Of a DNA stretch of 64,000 nucleotides, positions 1 through 8,815 are shown in pieces. The stretch spans positions 2,542,001-2,606,000 of the forward strand of contig NZ_CP011533.1 in NCBI RefSeq assembly GCF_001704275.1. Direction: 5' to 3'. Position 1 is the stretch's first letter. Every line of letters begins with the position of its first letter. Made by a program: the position numbers and the translations under genes. This DNA is from Streptomyces noursei ATCC 11455 (GTDB lineage: Bacteria > Actinomycetota > Actinomycetes > Streptomycetales > Streptomycetaceae). Under the pieces are notes generated by a model. That model was given only the letters and a program-made list of their open reading frames with translations, was not told the DNA's origin and did no database searches.

Positions 1-85
1 TGCCTTCTTCCATGATCCCCAACGGTGCCGCACGATGCGGTCAGTAACAAGAGGTAACCATGCGCGTCATGTAAGGAGCACCGCT

Positions 86-1549
86 ATGTCCCGGTCCCCG
101 GCGGCGTCCTGGCCGCTGCTGCTCGTCCTGTGTGGGGCGATCTTCCTGGAGGGCATCGACATCGGCATGCTGAATGTCGCGCTGCCCCCGATCCGCGGCG
201 AACTGGGCCTTTCCACCGGCGCGTTGACGTGGGTGATGAGCGCCTACGTGCTGGGCTACGGCGGGTTCATGCTGCTCGGCGGGCGGGCCGCCGACCTGTT
301 CGGGCGGCGCCGGATGTTCCTGGTGCCGCTCGCGGTGTTCACGGTCTTCTCGGGGCTGGGCGGGCTGGCCACCGAGGGCGCCACGCTGATCGCGGCGCGC
401 TTCGTGACCGGGGTGTGCGCGGCGTTCATGGCGCCCGCCGGGCTGTCGATCATCACCACCGGATTCCCGGCCGGACCGCGCCGGGACCGGGCACTGCTGA
501 TCTACTCCGGGACCTCCGGCGGCGGCTTCTCGGCCGGACTGATCGCCGGCGGGCTGCTGACCGCGGTCGACTGGCGCTGGGTGTTCTTCGCGCCGATGGT
601 GCCGGCGCTGCTGGTGCTGATGGCCGGGTTGCGCCTGGTGCCCCGGGACCCGGTGCGCACCGGTGGCCGGCCACCGGTGGACCTGGCCGGCGCGCTCACC
701 GTGACCGGCGCGGTGCTGCTGCTCGTCCTCGGCGTCGAACAGGCCGCGCACGCACCGGTGTTGCGCACCGCGGCGGTGCTCACCGCGGGGGTGGCGCTGC
801 TGGCGGCGTTCGTGGTGATCGAGCGGCGGTCCGCTGCGCCGCTGGTGCGCCTGGGCCTGCTGCGCTCCTGGCCGCTGGTCCGGGCCAATGCGATGGCGCT
901 GCTGTTCACCGCGGGCTTCTTCGGCTTCCAGTTCGTCGCGGTGCTCTACTTCCAGGAGCTGCGCGGCTGGTCGGCCGAGCGGACCAGTTACGCGATGCTG
1001 GCGATGGGCGCCGATGCGGTGCTGGCGCCGGTGCTCACCCCGCGGCTGGTGCGGCGGTTCGGGCATGCCCGGGTGATCGTCGCCGGCCTGCTGTGCGCCG
1101 GGCTGGGCTATGCGCTGTTCCTGCCGGTGGGCGCGGACTGGCCGTACCCGGCGATGTTCCCCAGCATGCTGCTGGTGGGGATCGCCTTCGCCCTGGTCTA
1201 CGGGCCGCTGACGATCGTGGCGACGGACGGGATCGAAGCCGCCGAACAGGGCCTGGCCGGCGGCCTGTTGTACACCTCGTTCCAGTTCGGTGCGGCCTTC
1301 GGGCTGTCGGCGGTGACCGCGGTGACGGTCGCGGTGACCGGGTCCGGCGGCTCGCCGGGCGCCGCGCTCGCCGGTTATCACGCGGGGCTGACCGTGCCGG
1401 CCGGACTGGCGCTGCTGGCCCTGGCGCTGGGGGTGACCGCGCTGGTGCGGCGCCGCCGGTCCGGGCCGCCGGGCGCCGCGCCGGGTCCCGAGCGGGATCA
1501 GGAGGCGAGCCGGCACGGGCACGGCCCCCACGCCACGCCCGTGCCGTGA
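86..1549 (+). CDS. MFS transporter, DHA2 (EmrB/QacA-like) drug exporter type
   Basis: A 487-residue integral membrane protein with about 14 hydrophobic segments. The first segment is followed by a DIGMLNVALPPI motif and the loop GGRAADLFGRRRMF, which is the MFS motif A between helices 2 and 3. This layout fits proton-driven multidrug exporters of the DHA2 group; the substrate cannot be read from sequence. I chose ATG at 86 because AAGGAG lies 8 bases upstream; the frame stays open to 35 but those residues are not membrane-like. The tail is short, charged and cytoplasmic. It stands alone, convergent with the XdhC gene. No regulator gene is adjacent inside the window. Confidence 0.85.
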   Translation: MSRSPAASWPLLLVLCGAIFLEGIDIGMLNVALPPIRGELGLSTGALTWVMSAYVLGYGGFMLLGGRAADLFGRRRMFLVPLAVFTVFSGLGGLATEGATLIAARFVTGVCAAFMAPAGLSIITTGFPAGPRRDRALLIYSGTSGGGFSAGLIAGGLLTAVDWRWVFFAPMVPALLVLMAGLRLVPRDPVRTGGRPPVDLAGALTVTGAVLLLVLGVEQAAHAPVLRTAAVLTAGVALLAAFVVIERRSAAPLVRLGLLRSWPLVRANAMALLFTAGFFGFQFVAVLYFQELRGWSAERTSYAMLAMGADAVLAPVLTPRLVRRFGHARVIVAGLLCAGLGYALFLPVGADWPYPAMFPSMLLVGIAFALVYGPLTIVATDGIEAAEQGLAGGLLYTSFQFGAAFGLSAVTAVTVAVTGSGGSPGAALAGYHAGLTVPAGLALLALALGVTALVRRRRSGPPGAAPGPERDQEASRHGHGPHATPVP

Positions 1550-1572
1550 CGGACGGCACGCCCGCCCTCCCG

Positions 1573-1604
1573 CGGGACCGGCGGTGTCAGGTACACCGGT
1601 CCCG
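1573..1604. terminator. Bidirectional hairpin between MFS and XdhC genes
   Basis: CGGGACCGG pairs with CCGGTCCCG (9 base pairs, 14-base loop; inner CGGTGT/ACACCG offers an alternative register). It lies between two convergent genes, so it probably ends both transcripts. Confidence 0.55.
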
Positions 1605-1720
1605 TAGGTCTGGTGCATCCCGTGTGCGGCGGTGCGCCGCGGCACTCGCCGTCCGGTACGGGTCCGGGAACGGCGGTAGGTGCGTCAACAGGCGCCCCTC
1701 CACGCCTTCCTGACGATGCG

Positions 1721-2914
1721 TCAGGCAACCTCGCCGATCCGCCCCACCGAGCGGGGGGCATCGTGGTGGATGGGGGTGTGCGCGCCGGTCAGCGGGGCGC
1801 CGGTGCCGCCGCGGCGGTTGGCGACGATCTCGGCGGCGATGGACAGCGCGGTCTCCTCGGGCGTGCGGGCGCCCAGGTCCAGCCCTATGGGCGAGCGCAG
1901 CCGGTTGAGCTCCAGTTCGGTGAGTCCGACGTCCCGCAGCCGCTGCTGGCGGTCGAGGTGGGTGCGGCGGGAGCCCATCGCGCCGACGTAGGCGACCGGG
2001 AGCCTGAGCGCCCGCTCCAGCAGCGGGATGTCGAACTTCGCGTCATGGGTGAGGACGCAGAGCACCGCGCGGGAGTCGAGCTCCTGGGAATCGAGGTAGC
2101 GGTGCGGCCAGTCGACGACGATCTCGTCCGCGTCCGGGAAGCGGGTCCGGGTGGCGAAGACGGGGCGGGCGTCGCAGACGGTGACGTGGTAGTTGAGGAA
2201 CTTGCCGACCCTGACCAGCGCGGACGCGAAGTCGATCGCCCCGAAGACGATCATGCGCGGGGCGGGCACCGAGGACTCGACGAGCAGGAGCACCGGCCGG
2301 CCGCACTGCGAACCGTCCGCCCCGATCTCCACCGTCGTGGTCCGCCCGGCGTCCAGCAGGGCGCGGGTCTCCTCGACGGCGGTGCGGTCCAGGGCCGGGT
2401 GTCCGCCGAGGGTGCCGGTGTGGCTGCCGTCGGGGCGGACGAGGAGGGCGCGGCCGAGCAGATCGTCCGGGCCCTTGATGATCCGCGCGACCGCCGCCGC
2501 CTCCCCTGAGGAGGCGGCGGTCAGCGCGGCGGCGAGCGTCGCGGCGTCGCTGTCCACCGGGTCCCCCGCGGGGCCGCCGTCGGCGGCGGCGCCGGGGATG
2601 CTCGCCCGTACCGGAGTGATGAAGATGTCGATGATTCCGCCGCAGGTCAGACCCACCGCGAAGGCATCCTCATCGCTGTAGCCGAAGCGCTCCAGGACCG
2701 GCCGACCGGTCTGCAGTGCCTCCTGGCACAGCTCGTAGACCGCTCCCTCCACGCATCCGCCGGAGACCGACCCGATCGCCGTGCCGTCGCTGTCGACGGC
2801 GAGCGCGGCGCCGGGCTGGCGGGGCGCACTGCCGTTGGTCGCCACGACCGTGGCCACGGCGAAGGTGCGTCCCTGCTCGACCCACCGGTTCAGCTCGTCG
2901 GCGATGTCCAGCAT
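1721..2914 (-). CDS. XdhC/CoxI family molybdenum-hydroxylase maturation factor
   Basis: A 397-residue protein. The N-terminal XdhC/CoxI domain (about residues 1-95) contains GSAPRQPGAALAV and GSVSGGCVEGAVYE. The C-terminal Rossmann-like XdhC_C domain (about 210-360) contains VFGAIDFASALVRVG and YVGAMGSRRTHLDR. Members bind sulfurated molybdenum cofactor and insert it into xanthine dehydrogenase-type enzymes in the cytoplasm. It lies 34 bases downstream of the purine permease and in line with the xanthine dehydrogenase genes, which fits that role. AAGGAG sits just before the ATG. A stretch of about 60 residues between the two domains is family-variable. Confidence 0.9.
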   Translation of the reverse strand: MLDIADELNRWVEQGRTFAVATVVATNGSAPRQPGAALAVDSDGTAIGSVSGGCVEGAVYELCQEALQTGRPVLERFGYSDEDAFAVGLTCGGIIDIFITPVRASIPGAAADGGPAGDPVDSDAATLAAALTAASSGEAAAVARIIKGPDDLLGRALLVRPDGSHTGTLGGHPALDRTAVEETRALLDAGRTTTVEIGADGSQCGRPVLLLVESSVPAPRMIVFGAIDFASALVRVGKFLNYHVTVCDARPVFATRTRFPDADEIVVDWPHRYLDSQELDSRAVLCVLTHDAKFDIPLLERALRLPVAYVGAMGSRRTHLDRQQRLRDVGLTELELNRLRSPIGLDLGARTPEETALSIAAEIVANRRGGTGAPLTGAHTPIHHDAPRSVGRIGEVA

Positions 2915-2948
2915 GTCGGTCTCCTTACGGATGGGAGCGGGGCGGGCG

Positions 2949-4415
2949 TTACTTGACGCCCAGCCACTGCTCGATCGGATGGAGCGAGAAGTAGACGAGG
3001 AAGATGCCGGTCAGCACCCACATGAAGGCACCGATCTCGCGCCACTTGCCCTGGGCCGCCTTGATGGCGGTGTAGGCGATGACGCCGGCACCGACGCCGG
3101 TGGTGATCTGGTAAGTGAACGGCATCAGAGCCACGGTGAGGAACACCGGGATCGACGTCGCCCGGTCGCTCCAGTCCACGTGCCCCGCCACACTCATCAT
3201 CATCGACCCGATGACGACCAGCGCGGCGGCGGCCACCTGGGCGGGCACGAGCTGGGTGACCGGGGTGAAGAAGAGGCAGGCCGCGAAGAGCAGACCGGTG
3301 ATGACGGACGACAGGCCGGTCCGGGCGCCCTCGCCGACGCCGCTGGCCGACTCGATGAACACGGTCTGGCCGGAACCGCCGGTCAGACCGCCGATCGCAC
3401 CGCCGGCGCCGTCGACGAACAGCGCCTTGGACAGGCCCGGCATCCGGCCCTTGTCGTCGGCGAGCTTGGCCTCGGTGCCGACACCGATGATGGTGGCCAT
3501 CGCGTCGAAGAACCCGGCCAGCACCAGGGTGAAGACGATCATGGTGACGCTGAGTGCGCCGATGGAGCCCCAGCCGCCGAACTCCACGTGCCCGAAGAGC
3601 CCGAAGTCCGGCATGGAGACCGCGTTGCCGTCCAGGGTCGGGGGCGTGCCGCCCCAGTCCTTGGCCGTCAGCCCGCCGAGCTTGGTGGCGCCGATGGCCA
3701 GCGCGGAGCCGACGACGATGCCGATGAGGATGGCGCCGGGCACCTTGCGGGCCTGGAGCATGAAGATCAGGAGGAGGGTGATGCAGAAGAACAGGACCGG
3801 CCAGCCGACCAGGTGGCCCGAGAGGTCGCTGCCGAGGGTGACCGGGCCGCCGGCTCCCTTGCCCACGAAGCCGGCCTTCACCAGGCCGAGCAGGGCGACG
3901 AACATGCCGATGCCCATGGTGATCGCGTGCTTGAGCGCGAGCGGGATGGCGTTCATGACCATCTCGCGCAGCCCGGTGACGACCAGGAGGCAGATGACGA
4001 CGCCGTACATCACGCACATGCCCATCGCCTGCGGCCAGGTCATGTGCGGGACCACCTGGGTGGTCAGTGCGGCGGAGACGTTGAGGCCGGCGGCGAGGGC
4101 CAGCGGCACCTTGCCGATGAAGCCCATCAGCAGGGTGCAGACCGCCGCGCCCAGGGCCGTGGCGGTCACCAGGGCGGAGTGATCGAGGCCGTGCTTCTGG
4201 ACGTCCTGTACGGAGCCCAGAATCACCGGGTTGAGCAGCAGGATGTAACACATCGCCATGAAGGTGGTGATGCCGCCGCGCGTCTCCCGCGCGAGGGTCG
4301 ACCCTCTGTCGGATATGTGGAAGTACCGGTCGAGCCAGGAACGGCCGGCGGGCTGGCGCGAGCCGTCACCCGCGTCTTCCGCCGTGGTCCTCGGCTCAGT
4401 GGACTGCTGGGTCAT
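2949..4415 (-). CDS. NCS2 family purine permease (AzgA-like)
   Basis: A 488-residue membrane protein with about 12-14 hydrophobic segments. It begins with a polar tail then RETRGGITTFMAMCYIL, typical of the AzgA/PbuG branch that imports adenine, guanine or hypoxanthine with protons. The motif GGSGQTVFIESASGVGEGARTG is the conserved central signature of this branch. It sits between the xanthine dehydrogenase genes and the XdhC gene on the same strand, so it most likely supplies purine bases for oxidation. A GGGAG site lies upstream of the ATG. The 262 bases before it hold a strong inverted repeat and may carry a separate promoter. Confidence 0.9.
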   Translation of the reverse strand: MTQQSTEPRTTAEDAGDGSRQPAGRSWLDRYFHISDRGSTLARETRGGITTFMAMCYILLLNPVILGSVQDVQKHGLDHSALVTATALGAAVCTLLMGFIGKVPLALAAGLNVSAALTTQVVPHMTWPQAMGMCVMYGVVICLLVVTGLREMVMNAIPLALKHAITMGIGMFVALLGLVKAGFVGKGAGGPVTLGSDLSGHLVGWPVLFFCITLLLIFMLQARKVPGAILIGIVVGSALAIGATKLGGLTAKDWGGTPPTLDGNAVSMPDFGLFGHVEFGGWGSIGALSVTMIVFTLVLAGFFDAMATIIGVGTEAKLADDKGRMPGLSKALFVDGAGGAIGGLTGGSGQTVFIESASGVGEGARTGLSSVITGLLFAACLFFTPVTQLVPAQVAAAALVVIGSMMMSVAGHVDWSDRATSIPVFLTVALMPFTYQITTGVGAGVIAYTAIKAAQGKWREIGAFMWVLTGIFLVYFSLHPIEQWLGVK

Positions 4416-4577
4416 GGTGCCTTACTCCCAAGGTTCATAGGGGCCCTCGCCGAGGCGACGAGATTTGGGATGGATATTCGGCTGCACGACCCGGGGGACG
4501 GCCCGAGACGAACGTGGTACTGCCTGCGTCGAGTTGGAGCAGGTCAGCCTGGGGATGGTGCGGATGGTGCGGGGAGA

Positions 4578-4637
4578 CTCCGGGCGGTGCGCGAAGGAGG
4601 ACGGACAGGGACACCCCTTGCCGCGCACCGCCCGGAG
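4578..4637. terminator. Long inverted repeat between permease and xanthine dehydrogenase genes
   Basis: Sixteen bases at 4578-4593 (CTCCGGGCGGTGCGCG) are the exact reverse complement of 4622-4637, with a 28-base loop. The structure lies 40 bases past the stop of the molybdenum subunit gene, in transcript direction, and before the permease. It may end or attenuate transcription into the permease. Confidence 0.5.
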
Positions 4638-4641
4638 GATC

Positions 4642-4664
4642 GGGGGCCTGGGGAGGCGGCCCCC
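4642..4664 (-). terminator. Hairpin after molybdenum subunit gene
   Basis: GGGGGCC pairs with GGCCCCC across a 9-base loop, starting 14 bases past the stop of the gene ending at 4678. It has no U-run, as usual in high-GC actinobacteria. It stacks against the larger inverted repeat next to it. Confidence 0.45.
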
Positions 4665-4677
4665 AGGCGGTGCTCCG

Positions 4678-7068
4678 TTACGAACCCGTCAGGTGCTCGG
4701 GCCGTACCGGGGTCTTGTTGAGCTCCAGCCCGGTCGCGTTCCGGATCGCCGCGAGGACGGCCGGGGTGGACGACAGGGTGGGGGCCTCGCCGATGCCGCG
4801 CAGCCCGTAGGGGGCGTGCTGGTCGGCGAGTTCGAGCACATCGACCGGGATGGTCGGGGTGTCGAGGATGGTGGGGATCAGGTAGTCCGTGAAGGAGGGG
4901 TTGCGCACCTTCGCGGTCTTGGGATCGACGATGATCTCCTCCATCACCGCCACACCCAGGCCCTGGGTGGTGCCGCCCTGGATCTGGCCGATGACGGAGA
5001 GCGGGTTGAGCGCCTTGCCGACGTCCTGGGCGCAGGCCAGCTCGATGACCTTGACCAGGCCCAGCTCGGTGTCCACCTCGACGACCGCGCGGTGCGCGGC
5101 GAAGGAGTACTGGACGTGGCCGTTGCCCTGACCGGTCGTCAGGTCGAATGCCTCGGTGGGCCGGTGGCGCCACTCCTCCTCCAGCTCGACCACCTCGTCC
5201 TCCAGCACGTCGACGATGTCCGCGAGGACCTCGCCGCCGTCGGTGACGACCTTGCCGCCCTCCAGCAGGAGTTCGGCGGTCGCCCACGCCGGGTGGTACG
5301 TGCCCATCTTGCGGCGGCCGATCTCCAGGACCTTCTCGCGCACCAGCTCGCAGGCGTTCTTGACGGCGCCGCCGGTGACGTACGTCTGACGCGACGCGGA
5401 CGTCGAACCGGCCGAGCCCACCTGGGTGTCGGCGGGGTGGATCGTCACCTGGTGGACGCCGAGCTCGGTGCGGGCGATCTGCGCGTGGACGGTGACGCCG
5501 CCCTGGCCGACCTCCGCCATGGCCGTGTGCACGGTGGCGACGGGCTCGCCGGCGATGACCTCCATGCGCACCTTGGCGGTGGAGTAGTCGTCGAAGCCCT
5601 CGGAGAAGCCGACGTTCTTGATGCCGACCGCGTAGCCGACACCGCGCACGACGCCCTCGCCGTGCGTGGTGTTGGACAGACCGCCGGGCAGCTGACGGAC
5701 GTCGGCGCCCTCGCTGGACTCCCACTGACGCTCGGGCGGCAGCGGCATCGCCTTGATGCGGCGCAGCAGTTCGGCGACCGGGGCCGGGGAGTCGACCGGC
5801 TGGCCGGTCGGCATGATCGTGCCCTGTTCCATGGCGTTGAGCCGGCGGAACTCCACCCGGTCCATGCCCAGTTTGTCGGCCAGCTTGTCCATCTGCGCCT
5901 CGTACGCGAAGCACGCCTGGACCGCGCCGAAGCCGCGCATGGCGCCGCAGGGCGGGTTGTTGCTGTAGAGCGCGATGGCCTCGATGTCGACGTCGTCGAT
6001 GACGTACGGGCCGACGGAGAGGGAGGAGGCGTTGCCGACGACCGCCGGGGAGGCCGACGCATAGGCGCCGCCGTCCAGGACGATCTTGCACTTCATGTGC
6101 GTGAGCTTGCCGTCCTTGGTGGCGCCGTGCTCGTAGTAGAGCTTCGCCGGGTGGCGGTGGACGTGGCCGAAGAACGACTCGAACCGGTTGTAGACGATCT
6201 TGACGGGCTTGCCGGTGCGCAGCGCCAGAAGGCAGGCGTGGATCTGCATCGACAGGTCCTCGCGGCCGCCGAACGCGCCGCCGACGCCGGAGAGCGTCAT
6301 CCGCACCTTGTCCTCGGGCAGGCCGAGGACCGGGGCGATCTGCTTGAGGTCGGAGTGCAGCCACTGGGTGGCGACGTAGAGGTCGACACCGCCGTCCTCG
6401 GACGGCACGGCGAGGCCGGACTCCGGGCCGAGGAACGCCTGGTCCTGCATGCCGAAGGTGTACTCGCCCTCGACGATGACGTCGGCCCGCTCGCGGGCCT
6501 CGGCCACGTTGCCGCGGATGATCGGCTGGCGGTGCACGATGTTCGGGTGCGGGACGTGCCCGCTGTGGTGGTCGTCGCGGTTCTCGTGGACGAGGACGGC
6601 GTCGGGAGCGGTCGCGGACGCCTCGTCCGTGATGACCGGCAGCTCCTTGTACTCGACCTTGATCTTCGCGGCGGCGCGGCGCGCGGTCTCCGGGTGGTCG
6701 GCGGCGACCAGGGCGACGGGCTCACCGTGGTGGCGGACCTTGCCGTGGGCCAGGACCGGGGTGTCCTGGATCTCCAGGCCGTAGTTCTTGACCTCGGTCG
6801 GCAGGTCCTCGTAGGTGAGGACCGCGTAGACGCCGGAGGTCGCGAGCGCCTCGCTGGTGTCGATCGAGACGATCTCGGCGTGCGCGACGGTGGAGCGCAG
6901 GATCTGGCCCCACAGCATGTCCTCGTGCCACATGTCGGACGAGTACGCGAACTCGCCGGTGACCTTCAGGATGCCGTCGGGACGGAGCGTGGACTCGCCG
7001 ATGCCGCCCTTGGTCTGCGACCCCTGCGTGACCTTGGACGGAATACCGGTGGTGCGTGTGTCTGCCAT
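4678..7068 (-). CDS. Xanthine dehydrogenase-type molybdopterin-binding subunit
   Basis: A 796-residue large subunit of the molybdenum hydroxylase family, with the a/b hammerhead domain at about 25-140 and MoCo-binding domains after it. Visible motifs are GVGGAFGGRED, GAMRGFGAVQ and the C-terminal GLRGIGEAPTLSSTPA with the catalytic-site glutamate. It should bind MoCo and hydroxylate xanthine or hypoxanthine with the FeS and FAD subunits encoded directly upstream (4-base gap to the FeS gene). The neighbouring purine permease and PucR regulator support purine over other substrates. It is a cytoplasmic protein with no signal peptide. Confidence 0.9.
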   Translation of the reverse strand: MADTRTTGIPSKVTQGSQTKGGIGESTLRPDGILKVTGEFAYSSDMWHEDMLWGQILRSTVAHAEIVSIDTSEALATSGVYAVLTYEDLPTEVKNYGLEIQDTPVLAHGKVRHHGEPVALVAADHPETARRAAAKIKVEYKELPVITDEASATAPDAVLVHENRDDHHSGHVPHPNIVHRQPIIRGNVAEARERADVIVEGEYTFGMQDQAFLGPESGLAVPSEDGGVDLYVATQWLHSDLKQIAPVLGLPEDKVRMTLSGVGGAFGGREDLSMQIHACLLALRTGKPVKIVYNRFESFFGHVHRHPAKLYYEHGATKDGKLTHMKCKIVLDGGAYASASPAVVGNASSLSVGPYVIDDVDIEAIALYSNNPPCGAMRGFGAVQACFAYEAQMDKLADKLGMDRVEFRRLNAMEQGTIMPTGQPVDSPAPVAELLRRIKAMPLPPERQWESSEGADVRQLPGGLSNTTHGEGVVRGVGYAVGIKNVGFSEGFDDYSTAKVRMEVIAGEPVATVHTAMAEVGQGGVTVHAQIARTELGVHQVTIHPADTQVGSAGSTSASRQTYVTGGAVKNACELVREKVLEIGRRKMGTYHPAWATAELLLEGGKVVTDGGEVLADIVDVLEDEVVELEEEWRHRPTEAFDLTTGQGNGHVQYSFAAHRAVVEVDTELGLVKVIELACAQDVGKALNPLSVIGQIQGGTTQGLGVAVMEEIIVDPKTAKVRNPSFTDYLIPTILDTPTIPVDVLELADQHAPYGLRGIGEAPTLSSTPAVLAAIRNATGLELNKTPVRPEHLTGS

Positions 7069-7072
7069 GGCG

Positions 7073-7659
<587 letters not shown>

Positions 7660-7660
<1 letters not shown>

Positions 7661-8553
7661 TACGCGACTCCCTCCGTGCGGGCGGACTGGCCGCGGTAGG
7701 ACTCCCAGGCCCAGCCGAGCGTGCGGCGGGCCATGATGCCGACCGCGTGACGGCGGTACGAGGCGGTGCCGCGCACGTCGTCGATGGGGTTGCAGGCGGC
7801 GGAGCACAGGTCCGCGAACTGCTTGGCGACCGACGGGGTGATGATCTTGCCGTTCTCCCAGAACCCGCCCTCTTCGAGCGCGGCGGCGAGGAAAGCCTCG
7901 GCCTCCTTCGCCCGCACGGGGGTGGGTGCGGCCGAACCGATGCCGGTGCGGACCGTGCGGGTCTCGGGGTGCAGCGCGATACCGAAGGCGCACACCGCGA
8001 TGACCATGGCGTTGCGGGTGCCGACCTTGGAGAACTGCTGCGGGCCGTCGGCCTTGGGCAGGTGCACCGCGCGGATCAGCTCGTCCGCCTGGAGGGCGTT
8101 CCGCTTCACGCCGAGGTAGAACTCGTCGATCGGGATCATCCGCACACCGCGGGCGGCCGACTCGACCTCGACCTCGCAGCCGGAGGAGAGCAGCGCCGGG
8201 TGCGCGTCACCGGCCGGGGAGGCGGTGCCGAGGTTGCCGCCGACGCCGCCGCGGTTGCGGATCTGCGGGGAGGCCACGGTGTGCGAGGCCAGGGCCAGTC
8301 CCGGCAGCTCGCCCCGCAGGTTCTCCATGATCTTGGTGTACGGGACGGAGGCGCCCAGGCGTACGGTCTTCTCCCCGACCTCCCACTCCCCCAGGTCACC
8401 GATCCGGTTCAGGTCGAGCAGGTACTCCGGGCGGCGGTGGTCGAAGTTGATCTCGACCATCACGTCCGTACCGCCCGCGATGGGTACAGCGGTAGGGTGC
8501 TCTGCCTTGGCGGCGAGCGCCTCCTCCCAGCTGGCGGGGCGAAGGAAGTCCAT
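7660..8553 (-). CDS. Xanthine dehydrogenase-type FAD-binding subunit
   Basis: A 297-residue protein of the CoxM/XdhB FAD subunit family. It begins MDFLRPASWEEAL, then VPIAGGTDVMVEIN for the FAD pyrophosphate site and GGVGGNLGTASPAGD for the second FAD loop; the C-terminal CO-dehydrogenase flavoprotein domain follows (about 180-290). It is the first gene of a three-gene minus-strand operon and is read divergently from the PucR gene. AAGAGG precedes the ATG. No Fe4S4 insertion is present, unlike the second FAD subunit at 62 kb. Confidence 0.9.
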
Positions 8554-8815
8554 GGTTGGCCTCTTCTACGAAATCGGGTCGTTCGCTGCACATGGTCGGG
8601 ACCTTCGGACCCTGTCGCCATGCTGCCGTTCATGTCTTGTTAACGCGGTTGGGCTTAGTGAACGCGCCCGGCACCCACCCGGTGCAGTCACTGAAACCAT
8701 GAAGCGGTTGGCTGGCCACGCCGCCCGTCTTGTAGATTCGAACGAAAGACGAGGGATCAAAACCTCGCGGCATTCCACCGGCAACACGAGACAGCACAGA
8801 ACGGCGGGCGAGGTC
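8554..8815. promoter_or_regulatory. Divergent promoter region, xanthine dehydrogenase operon / PucR gene
   Basis: The 262 bases hold the promoters for both directions. An inverted repeat CGTCTT-N14-AAGACG is at 8726-8731/8746-8751, and GTTAACGC/GTGAACGC-like direct repeats lie near 8640-8665. Either could be the PucR operator; I infer this only from position. Confidence 0.35.

Noticed and set aside
41..1645. Long antisense open frame opposite the MFS gene
   Set aside because: It has Arg/Gly/His/Gln-rich low-complexity protein typical of the shadow frame of a high-GC gene and no family motif.
2781..4721. 646-codon plus-strand frame opposite the purine permease
   Set aside because: Composition is Asp/Gly/His/Arg-rich shadow sequence and spans the well-supported permease and XdhC genes.
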